Source: a virus
Virus record (IMG/VR): IMGVR_UViG_3300028829_004631
Coordinates: 1-30,050 of that record
Direction: 5' to 3' (one strand)
DNA: 30,050 nucleotides
Shown piece by piece: positions 8,172 through 15,144 of this stretch (positions are counted from its first letter, which is position 1; every line of letters begins with the position of its first letter). The notes beneath the pieces were generated by a model that was not told the DNA's origin, searched no databases, and saw nothing but the letters and a program-made list of their open reading frames with translations. The translations under genes were made by a program, and so were the position numbers.

Positions 8172-8528
8172 ATGGCAGTAACACAAGATGGCACAAATTA
8201 TTCTTTTGGTGGATTAGTAGTAACTATCAATGCAAACGAATATCTATTTCAAGAAATCTCAGTTTCGGAAGGCACGAATGTAATTGAGCTAGAAGGAACT
8301 GACGGAGATATTATTTCTCAGGTATTCGTTGGAAGACCAAGAGAAGCAAGCGGAACGGCAGTCGTTGAGAACGATACTAACCTTCTTAAAAGAGGTGATG
8401 AGTTTTCGTTCCAGGTTCACCCGACTGAATCTGATAACACTACCTTTCTTATTACTGATACATCAATTACCAAAAGTAATGGTGCCTTTTCAACGCAGAC
8501 TTTTTCTGCTAGAGCAAAGCTGAACTAA
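8172..8528 (+). CDS. Putative tail tube (major tail) protein
   Basis: A 118-aa, almost wholly beta-strand protein (FGGLVVTINANEYLFQEIS, SGTAVVENDTNLLKRG, STQTFSARAKLN) placed between the tail terminator and the tail assembly chaperone, as tube proteins are. The tube fold is a small beta sandwich, so size and composition fit, although most siphovirus tube proteins are longer (130-250 aa). No catalytic motif is visible. It overlaps the next gene by one base (TAATG). An alternative is a small tail-associated decoration protein; no other gene between 7722 and 9168 looks like a better tube candidate. Confidence 0.5.
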   Translation: MAVTQDGTNYSFGGLVVTINANEYLFQEISVSEGTNVIELEGTDGDIISQVFVGRPREASGTAVVENDTNLLKRGDEFSFQVHPTESDNTTFLITDTSITKSNGAFSTQTFSARAKLN

Positions 8529-9118
8529 TGATTGCATTGCCTGAGGATGTCAGGCAACAAATAGAGGAAGCGGAAACGCATCAGCAAGAAGCTTGGCTAA
8601 ATTTAAATGCAACCATTGCAGGAATTGAAGTTAGGCAAATAACTTTAAAAGATTATTTTATTCTTAAAGGTGTAGAATCTCCGGTTTTAACTGGGCAAAA
8701 TTTCTCACCATCAGATTTAGGCATTTTCTTGTGGATCCTTTCACCTGAGTTTAAAACTTGCCCAAAAGCTAGAGATAAGTTTTGCAAAAAAGTTTACGAT
8801 GTACATTTAGCAACAGCAGTTAAAGAGGTTCAAAAGTTTTTAGAGGCAACCTTTGTAGATGCTGATACAGCAGAGGAGCAAAATAGAAAATCTTACACAA
8901 CTTTTCTTGCTCACCAGGTTGATGTTTATGGTCGCGAGTATGGATGGTCAATTAAAGAAACAATGAACTTGCCACTCAGACAAATTTTTCAACTGAATAC
9001 AGCCATCAGCGAACGAATTGCAATTGCAAATGGCGAACGATATACAAAGCTTAGAGAGATTGATATGATTGAGGCGAAAGCTATGCTTGATCAATTCAGA
9101 CAAAACAAAAGCAACTAG
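8528..9118 (+). CDS. Putative tail assembly chaperone
   Basis: A 196-aa, mainly helical protein directly before the tape measure gene, the standard place for lambda G/GT-type chaperones that coat the tape measure during tail assembly. The segment 'IEVRQITLKDYFILKGVESP' followed by DLGIFLWILSPEF and a K-A-R-x-K-F-C-K-K-V helix resembles this family in phages of diverse hosts. I checked the 3' end for a programmed frameshift: the -1 and +1 frames both close within a few codons, so there is no long extended product here. Confidence 0.6.
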   Translation: MIALPEDVRQQIEEAETHQQEAWLNLNATIAGIEVRQITLKDYFILKGVESPVLTGQNFSPSDLGIFLWILSPEFKTCPKARDKFCKKVYDVHLATAVKEVQKFLEATFVDADTAEEQNRKSYTTFLAHQVDVYGREYGWSIKETMNLPLRQIFQLNTAISERIAIANGERYTKLREIDMIEAKAMLDQFRQNKSN

Positions 9119-9167
9119 GCATAAAATGTAAGTGACAAACTCAGCGTTATTGCTTTAGTTTGGCACA

Positions 9168-11918
9168 ATGGCATTTTCAAATCACGTAAAGGTATTATTC
9201 GGAGCTGACACCAAAGACTTCCAAAAAGGATTATCAAGCGCGCAACGCCAAACAAATAAATTCGCAGATGTTTTTAAAAACAAATTCGTAGGATTATTAG
9301 GCGCAGCAGCAATTGCAGGCACTACTAAAAAAATAATAGAGTTTGGTGCATCGATTGGAGACGTCGCTGATCGGTTAGGAGTAGGTACAGAGTTCCTTCA
9401 AAAGTTTCAATATGCAGCTTCCCAAAATGGTGTTGCATCAAATGAAGCTAGTATTGCACTGCAAAGATTTACGAGAAGAGTAGCAGAAGCTAAAGCAAAA
9501 GGTGGCCCATTAAAAGAAACTTTAGACAGGCTGGGAATATCATTAAACGACAGTCAAGGAAACGCAAAATCTAGCGAGCAAGTTTTTCAAGATTTCGGAA
9601 AAGCGCTTTCAAGAATGAGCGATCCGGCAGACAAGCTTAGAACAGCTTTTCAATTTTTAGATACTGAAGGAGCAAAGCTAACGCAGTTATTTAGAGATGG
9701 CGTGCCAACTATTGCAGAATATGGCAAGGAAGCTGAAAAGCTAGGACTAATAGTCAAGGATGATCAAGTTAAAGCCTTGCAAGAAGCATCAGGAGCAATG
9801 GAAGAAATGGGGAAATCTTTCATGGGCTTTTTAGCAACAGGAGCAAAGCCTATTTCAATTGCAATAAAAGGGCTTAGTGCAATGCTAAATTCATTTACTG
9901 CTTTTATAAAAGAAAACAGTGTTGCTGTTGGAATAGCATCAAGTGTCACTTTGCTGTGGGTTACAAGATTAAAAATGCTACAAGGTGCCCTGGGCGTTAT
10001 TGGATTGGTAAAAGGACTAGGAGTAGCAAGTGGCATTACAGCGCGAAGCATGAAGCTTTTTGCAATCGCGATTAAGTCAATAGCATTGTTGAAATTTAGC
10101 ACAGGTTTAAAAGCTATAATTCTTGGGATCAAGGCGCTTAATATAGCAGTATTACTAAATCCATTTGGCATATTATTAGCAGGCGTAACTGCCATCATTG
10201 CACCATTCATTATTTTTCATAAGCGACTTAATGATGCAACTGAAGCTTTGAGGACAGGTGCAATCGAGGCCGAGAAAAGATATGCAGAATCCTTAAAAAC
10301 TGTAAGAAAAGAAATTGCCACCACAATAGAGAAAATAGGATTACTAAGAAAAGAATTGGATGAATTAAAAAATGGTGGTCCTGTGGAGCTAACTCTTGAA
10401 ATGGAGGTCGATAAATTAAAACTTGTCACTCGGGAACTTGAGGTTCAAAAGAAAATTGGCATGAGAGCTTTGAAGGATTTGGCAGACCAAGAAGAAATGC
10501 AAGTCAAGTTAATTGAGTTTAAGAAAAAGGAAAACCAAGAAGCACATCGGATTCGGGATGCAGAGGATAAATTAGCTAAAATACAAAAACAAAAACTCGA
10601 TCAAGTAGCAAAACAATTTGAAGTCAGAATAAAAGAGAAAAAGAACTTAAAAGAAATTGCAGAGGTAAATCAAAAAATTACAGACAGAGATCAAATACGA
10701 CTGCAAGGATTAGAAGAAGTTTTATTAACCAGAGATGAAGAAACTTTAGCACTAAAAAGACAAACAGAACTTTTAAAATTAGCCAAAGGTGGCAATAATG
10801 ATTTACTAGAAAAAGCAAAGCAAAGACATTCATGGGAAGATAAAATTTTAGCTTTAATGAAGGATGGGAAAATGACCTTTGCAGAAGCTAAAAAATTGGC
10901 ATCAGAAAGATTAAAAGTAGATAATGCGCTAGAGGTCGCTGAAGGAAAAATTGCTGAGAAAATAAAGGATCAAAAGAATGCCAAGGGAGGCGTAAATAAT
11001 GAAGCAGTTCGTGCAATAGAATTAGCAGAACAAGAAAGGCAGAAGCATTTAGCTAATCAAAAAATATTTGACGATGAGCTTCGTATATTGCAAATGCGAG
11101 CCAATGGAATGAATGATCAAGCAGATGCTTTAGAAAAACAATTAGGTTTGCGAAAGCAAGCAAAAGACTTAGCAGAACAATTAGGGATCGCTGAAGGCAA
11201 AGCTCTGGACTTAGTTAAGAAAAGAGAATTAGCAGAAATAAATATAAACTTGCAAAAGTTAAAACAAGAAGCTGGAGCATTAAGGCAAGGAGCATTAGAA
11301 GAACTTGCCAAAAAGAAAGTTGGCGATGCTATTGATCGAAACGAAAGAGTTAGGATTCGAGCAGGAAAAGATGTTTTAAGATTAGATGAAAGAATTTTAA
11401 AGCTACAAAAACAAGGAGGCAATCGAGCTCAAAAAGAAATTGAAAAGCTAAAGCAAGTCAAAGAGCGAAAGCTAGAAATAGCATTAGACGACAAGACTAA
11501 AGATGATATTAAACAACTAGAGAAAAAAGCAATCGAGTTAAAAGATAATCATGCTTTGCAAATGAAAGGCCTGGAAGCAGAACGAAAAAAGCTTGATGCT
11601 AAAAAAGAGGAAGTTGCACAAGAAGGCGAACAGGCAGAGCAGAAAGTTAAACAGCAAGGCGAGGAAGAAGAAAAGCGAATCAAAGAGGTACACGAAGCAA
11701 ACAAAAAAGAAATAGTTGAAGTAGGAGTTAAAGCAAAGCAAGCCATTGATAATGTAGCTCAGAAAATTGCAAACATTAAGATTCCGGAAATGAAAATGCC
11801 ATCAATCAGCCCGCCAATTGTTAACAATCAGGTAGTAGTAAACATAGAGTCTGAACTTAAGGAATCAACACAGCAATCAATTCTTGGAGCAGTTCGTGGC
11901 AAATTTGTAAATCAATGA
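9168..11918 (+). CDS. Tape measure protein
   Basis: A 916-aa protein, the largest in the genome. The N-terminus (VKVLFGADTKDFQKGLSSA) is the usual start of phage tape measures. Residues about 240-350 hold several hydrophobic helices (for example AVLLNPFGILLAGVTAIIAP), which can insert into host membrane. Residues 360-880 are very rich in Lys, Glu, Gln and Ala with long heptad-like helices. At roughly 0.15 nm per residue it would set a tail of about 135-140 nm, a general rule and not a measurement. It follows the chaperone after a 49-bp gap and overlaps the next gene by ATGA. No lytic-enzyme domain was seen in it. Confidence 0.92.
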   Translation: MAFSNHVKVLFGADTKDFQKGLSSAQRQTNKFADVFKNKFVGLLGAAAIAGTTKKIIEFGASIGDVADRLGVGTEFLQKFQYAASQNGVASNEASIALQRFTRRVAEAKAKGGPLKETLDRLGISLNDSQGNAKSSEQVFQDFGKALSRMSDPADKLRTAFQFLDTEGAKLTQLFRDGVPTIAEYGKEAEKLGLIVKDDQVKALQEASGAMEEMGKSFMGFLATGAKPISIAIKGLSAMLNSFTAFIKENSVAVGIASSVTLLWVTRLKMLQGALGVIGLVKGLGVASGITARSMKLFAIAIKSIALLKFSTGLKAIILGIKALNIAVLLNPFGILLAGVTAIIAPFIIFHKRLNDATEALRTGAIEAEKRYAESLKTVRKEIATTIEKIGLLRKELDELKNGGPVELTLEMEVDKLKLVTRELEVQKKIGMRALKDLADQEEMQVKLIEFKKKENQEAHRIRDAEDKLAKIQKQKLDQVAKQFEVRIKEKKNLKEIAEVNQKITDRDQIRLQGLEEVLLTRDEETLALKRQTELLKLAKGGNNDLLEKAKQRHSWEDKILALMKDGKMTFAEAKKLASERLKVDNALEVAEGKIAEKIKDQKNAKGGVNNEAVRAIELAEQERQKHLANQKIFDDELRILQMRANGMNDQADALEKQLGLRKQAKDLAEQLGIAEGKALDLVKKRELAEININLQKLKQEAGALRQGALEELAKKKVGDAIDRNERVRIRAGKDVLRLDERILKLQKQGGNRAQKEIEKLKQVKERKLEIALDDKTKDDIKQLEKKAIELKDNHALQMKGLEAERKKLDAKKEEVAQEGEQAEQKVKQQGEEEEKRIKEVHEANKKEIVEVGVKAKQAIDNVAQKIANIKIPEMKMPSISPPIVNNQVVVNIESELKESTQQSILGAVRGKFVNQ

Positions 11919-12319
11919 AACTAAAAAGAAAAATTGGTAAAGCAGTTGTTTCGTTACACAATAGAAAAATTGGTGGTGGAAGTAAGGTTAAGTCAAATAA
12001 TGAAATTACAAATCAAGCAATTAACTTCATAAATAGAAAGGCTGACTTTAAAATGGCTCAAGCCCAGAGGCCAAAACAGCCTGCATTTAAAGGCTTTAAA
12101 TTGAAAGGTGATGCGTTTGCAAACAATCAAGAAGTAACACAGCAAAAAGCTCAACAAAAAGCAGAGGTTGAATTTGGACAAGACAAGGCTAAGATGGATG
12201 ACTTGAGAAGCAAAGGAATAAATTTTGGTGGATCTGCAAACACAAGCCAAAAAAATAAGGTCGAGCTTGGACAAGATAAGGCGAAGATGGATGATTTAAA
12301 AAGTAAAGGTATAAGATGA
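11915..12319 (+). CDS. Small basic tail-region protein with a duplicated C-terminal motif
   Basis: A 134-aa protein of unknown function, starting inside the tape measure stop (ATGA). The N-terminal third is strongly basic (MKLKRKIGKA, HNRKIGGGSKVK). The C-terminal part carries a near-exact duplication: residues 85-102 (VEFGQDKAKMDDLRSKGI) and 116-133 (VELGQDKAKMDDLKSKGI), separated by a short Gly/Ser/Asn linker. The two DNA copies differ mostly at synonymous positions, so the protein repeat is kept by selection. Position just after the tape measure suggests a tail-tip or tail-assembly role, but nothing identifies it. Confidence 0.75.
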   Translation: MKLKRKIGKAVVSLHNRKIGGGSKVKSNNEITNQAINFINRKADFKMAQAQRPKQPAFKGFKLKGDAFANNQEVTQQKAQQKAEVEFGQDKAKMDDLRSKGINFGGSANTSQKNKVELGQDKAKMDDLKSKGIR

Positions 12320-13269
12320 ATTTTACAACAGACGGAAACTTACAAAACCCTACACCAATCTCAAGGCCAGTAATTAGTTATCCATTGCCAAACTTTACAA
12401 AATTAAAAGTTTACACACAGGAGTTCGCGCAAATCGCTAAAAACTACACAGGCGTTCCATTTGGCCAAAAGCATCACGAGTATCCCAATGCTGTATTGGC
12501 AGAGCAGACAGGCTTTTCTATTGAGCAAGGCACGATCGCTCAGTTTACAAGGGTATATGTAGAACTGCCTACACAAATGAAGCAAGAAAGCAGTTATCCT
12601 GTACCATATCATTATAAAGAACCATTTCAAACACAGCACACTTTTGTAGGTTTTAGGGCAAATGATCGTTATACAAAAAAATATAGTGCTCAAGGCGAAG
12701 CAATATATTCTAAAAAAGACTTAGTTAGCCTAAGAGAGCCTTTGCAGATGTCAGTAATTGCAACTAGACGGATCCAGTTTTTAAATTTATTAAGCGCAGA
12801 AAATGCAGTTACAGAATCAGTAAGTAGTCCGACTGATGTAACAAACACAACTCAAATAGAATACCAAGGAGCATTTTATTTTCCAATAAATGTTGAACAG
12901 AAAGAAGGTTATGCAAACATTACAATCGATACAGGGAATGGAAACACACAAGTCGTGTCGTCAAATAATGTTAAAATAGTTCGTACGCCTGCTGACGGAG
13001 TAGAATTTAGTAAAATTCAAATATTAGAACCATTTCAAGCTTACGTAGTACCAGAGGTATATATGAAGGTCGGAGAAAATTCATACCCACGAGTTATCGA
13101 AAGAAATATGGAAACGGATTACGTACAAGAACAATATTCGATTCCATCATACGCCCAATATTTAGCTTATATACAATATAAAGTTCCATTAAGAATTGAG
13201 ACACAGCAAGTTGAAAAGTTCATGGGTATTATATATCAAAAATCTGACACATCGGTAGAAGCAAGATGA
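12316..13269 (+). CDS. Conserved-looking tail tip protein of unknown function
   Basis: A 317-aa protein coupled by ATGA overlap to both neighbours. It is rich in beta strands and aromatic residues (GTIAQFTRVYVELPTQ, HTFVGFRANDRY, FQAYVVPEVYMKVG) with many Tyr and Gln residues. Its position after the tape measure matches the distal tail or tail-hub proteins of siphoviruses, but I do not recognise a distal-tail (Dit) or hub (Tal) signature in it. There is no signal peptide and no transmembrane segment. Confidence 0.6.
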   Translation: MNFTTDGNLQNPTPISRPVISYPLPNFTKLKVYTQEFAQIAKNYTGVPFGQKHHEYPNAVLAEQTGFSIEQGTIAQFTRVYVELPTQMKQESSYPVPYHYKEPFQTQHTFVGFRANDRYTKKYSAQGEAIYSKKDLVSLREPLQMSVIATRRIQFLNLLSAENAVTESVSSPTDVTNTTQIEYQGAFYFPINVEQKEGYANITIDTGNGNTQVVSSNNVKIVRTPADGVEFSKIQILEPFQAYVVPEVYMKVGENSYPRVIERNMETDYVQEQYSIPSYAQYLAYIQYKVPLRIETQQVEKFMGIIYQKSDTSVEAR

Positions 13270-13526
13270 AAAAAATTGACTATGTCAGACAAGGTCAAAC
13301 ACCAACGTTATTAGACACAGGAAAGGCTAATGAGCTTATTGAAGTGCTAAATGCCTTACTTAATATTAAAGTAACAACAGGAGAAAACCCATTAGTTACT
13401 TATGGCAAAAATGGAGTTAATATACGAGTGCCAAATACAGCAGATATTGATGCAGACGAAACAGAAATATGGTCAGTAATAGATGGCATTGCAGTTAAGA
13501 AAACTTTTTTAACTACAGATGGCTAA
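13266..13526 (+). CDS. Small tail-region protein, unknown
   Basis: An 86-aa protein starting in an ATGA overlap and ending 8 bp inside the next gene. It begins with a basic strand (MKKIDYVRQGQTPTL), has one predicted helix (residues 20-33, KANELIEVLNALLN) and then strands up to the C-terminus (GVNIRVPNTADI, EIWSVIDGIAVKK). The size and gene position suggest a small tail-tip adaptor, but the sequence does not show it directly. Confidence 0.6.
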   Translation: MKKIDYVRQGQTPTLLDTGKANELIEVLNALLNIKVTTGENPLVTYGKNGVNIRVPNTADIDADETEIWSVIDGIAVKKTFLTTDG

Positions 13527-14703
13527 TCAAAACTTTGCAACAGAAGAGGACTTTGAGCAATGTATAAAAGATGGTTGCTACATAAACCTGGATGAACACG
13601 AATTGCCTGAAAAAGTTGAACCATACTTTGCAAAAGTAGGCTCTGATTTACTTATTCCATACAACGGTGTTAGTAATGTAAATGGCACATTCGAATATAA
13701 CTCTGCTAGAAAAGTTATTCTTAATAAGCACCAAACTGTATTTGGCGATGAGCTTGAGTATCACGACACAGGCGAGATATACGTTCCGGTTGAATATACA
13801 AGGCATAGCGAAATCATATTTAAAATAACTGAAGATGATTTAGGAGATGAATTAACTGCATCAATTATAGAAAATTTCTTTCAGTTGCGAAGGCATAAAT
13901 ATAACTTAAACTTAAGCATTAGCGGAATAGTACAGACTGCTTCCTATGCAGATAGATATACATCAAGCTTGTCAGGCAGTTTAGAATTATTTTATGGGCC
14001 TAAAATGAATTACCCATTTATAATGGAAGACAAAAGGTTTTACCATCAACCTGGGCAAATTCAATCTGAAACACTTGAGGTGCCTTATTACATATTACCA
14101 AGAGGTCGTGGTTTACACGCAGACGATTTAAATGGCAAATATGAGCAACAGGGATTTGGTTATCTTAAAGGCTCAGGCACAGGCACAGGCATAAGAATAT
14201 ATGATGACTTTGACCTATGGATGTACAGATTAAGAAGACCTGAAAGAGGTGGTGGAGCAGATGATCCAGAGCATTCAGTTGATGCAATGCTTGCTTTTAC
14301 TCGAGGAGGATTTAATCAAATGATTCCTAGAATTTGTGAACTGCACGAATGGACAGGAGGCTATGACGAAGACTTCCAAAAGATAACTGAGCAAGTTGGC
14401 TGGGGTATATCAATACAAAGCATAGCAAACTTTCAGCTGTCAGTACATGGTGTGCATCCTGATGGATGGACACAACATTTAGCTCATGCTTTGCATATTG
14501 GCAATTATACTAGCGATGAGTTTTTCGAAGGACGCGAATGGGCAAAAAGAAGCAACTACAATCATAATATAAGTTATGAGTTTTTAGGTAAAAATTATAA
14601 TGTACCATGCAACATAACAGGATTTGGATTAGCACCTGATGATCAATTAACCTATGCAGTAAGTGGAAGCAAGGTTGATGAGCTTTTTGAAATTGACTCT
14701 TGA
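13519..14703 (+). CDS. Large tail protein of unknown function
   Basis: A 394-aa protein in the tail-tip gene group. It is rich in Tyr, Gly and acidic residues, with strand-rich stretches (SEIIFKITEDDLGDELT, SLSGSLELFYGPKMNYPF) and a Gly/Thr tract 'GSGTGTGIRIYDDF' encoded by a short GGCACA repeat near 14171. His-containing segments (HEWTGGYDED, LSVHGVHPDGWTQHLAH) could hold a metal or catalytic site, but I see no complete known motif. It could be a hub, spike or a tail enzyme; the strongest statement I can make is that it is a real structural-region gene. Confidence 0.55.
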   Translation: MANQNFATEEDFEQCIKDGCYINLDEHELPEKVEPYFAKVGSDLLIPYNGVSNVNGTFEYNSARKVILNKHQTVFGDELEYHDTGEIYVPVEYTRHSEIIFKITEDDLGDELTASIIENFFQLRRHKYNLNLSISGIVQTASYADRYTSSLSGSLELFYGPKMNYPFIMEDKRFYHQPGQIQSETLEVPYYILPRGRGLHADDLNGKYEQQGFGYLKGSGTGTGIRIYDDFDLWMYRLRRPERGGGADDPEHSVDAMLAFTRGGFNQMIPRICELHEWTGGYDEDFQKITEQVGWGISIQSIANFQLSVHGVHPDGWTQHLAHALHIGNYTSDEFFEGREWAKRSNYNHNISYEFLGKNYNVPCNITGFGLAPDDQLTYAVSGSKVDELFEIDS

Positions 14704-14733
14704 AAGAATTGAAAAACTTTCCATTATGAACTT

Positions 14734-15144
14734 ATGAACTTGGTTATTAATACAAGTGCTGATCCCACGAACTCACTTGTAGTTGGATTAGCAGATAACA
14801 ATACAGCAACACTTGATCCGATCTTTTTTGGTGATGTAATAAATGTAACTGCTATCTTTTCTAATGGCCTTGGAGATTATGCAGATTTTAGTGGCAGAAC
14901 AAATAATGTAATAAAAATAGGATTGGGAAATCCAAAAACTCGTTCGGAATTTTCTTCTGCCATTATGAGTTTCTCAGTTAACAAATATGAGTCTCAACTT
15001 AATATTGATACAACTGACCTGGACAATTACTTGACAGCAGACACAGCAGATTTATTTCTTGAGATTCAAATAAGTTACAGCAATCAAAACTGCGTAACTT
15101 TATGCCAAGTGCCAATTACGATTAGGGAGCAGATAATAGCATGA
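14734..15144 (+). CDS. Tail adaptor-like beta-domain protein (paralogue of the next gene's N-terminus)
   Basis: A 136-aa protein made of one domain: N-T-S-A-D-P-T-N near the start, then LDPIFFGDVINVTAIFSNG, SFSVNKYESQLNIDTTDLD and LFLEIQISYS. The same order of strands (L-x-P-[FI]-F-[FY]-x-D, a middle 'I-K-[IV]-x-[FL]-G' strand, then L-N-I-D-T) appears in residues 25-130 of the next protein, so the two are related. Domains of this kind act as the attachment end of baseplate/fibre proteins (BppU-like), so I infer a docking role. An ATG at 14726 in another frame opens only a 3-codon reading frame, so 14734 is the start. It overlaps the next gene by ATGA. Confidence 0.55.
   Translation: MNLVINTSADPTNSLVVGLADNNTATLDPIFFGDVINVTAIFSNGLGDYADFSGRTNNVIKIGLGNPKTRSEFSSAIMSFSVNKYESQLNIDTTDLDNYLTADTADLFLEIQISYSNQNCVTLCQVPITIREQIIA

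Noticed and set aside
9060-9167. Programmed frameshift in the tail assembly chaperone as in lambda G/GT
   Set aside because: After the A-rich stretch near 9105 both shifted frames stop within a few codons, so there is no room for a T-like extension.
9764-11746. Long reverse-strand reading frames under the tape measure gene
   Set aside because: They mirror the repetitive Lys/Glu/Ala codons of the forward gene, encode low-complexity Ser/Phe/Leu-rich products, and no other gene in the window is on the minus strand.
14171-14195. Short GGCACA tandem repeat as a phase-variable tract
   Set aside because: It has only about three units and is in frame (G-S-G-T-G-T-G), so it would not switch expression.
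14700-14733. Hairpin GAAAG/CTTTC as a terminator before the adaptor gene
   Set aside because: The stem is only 5 bp with a long loop and no T-run, so it is not a credible terminator.
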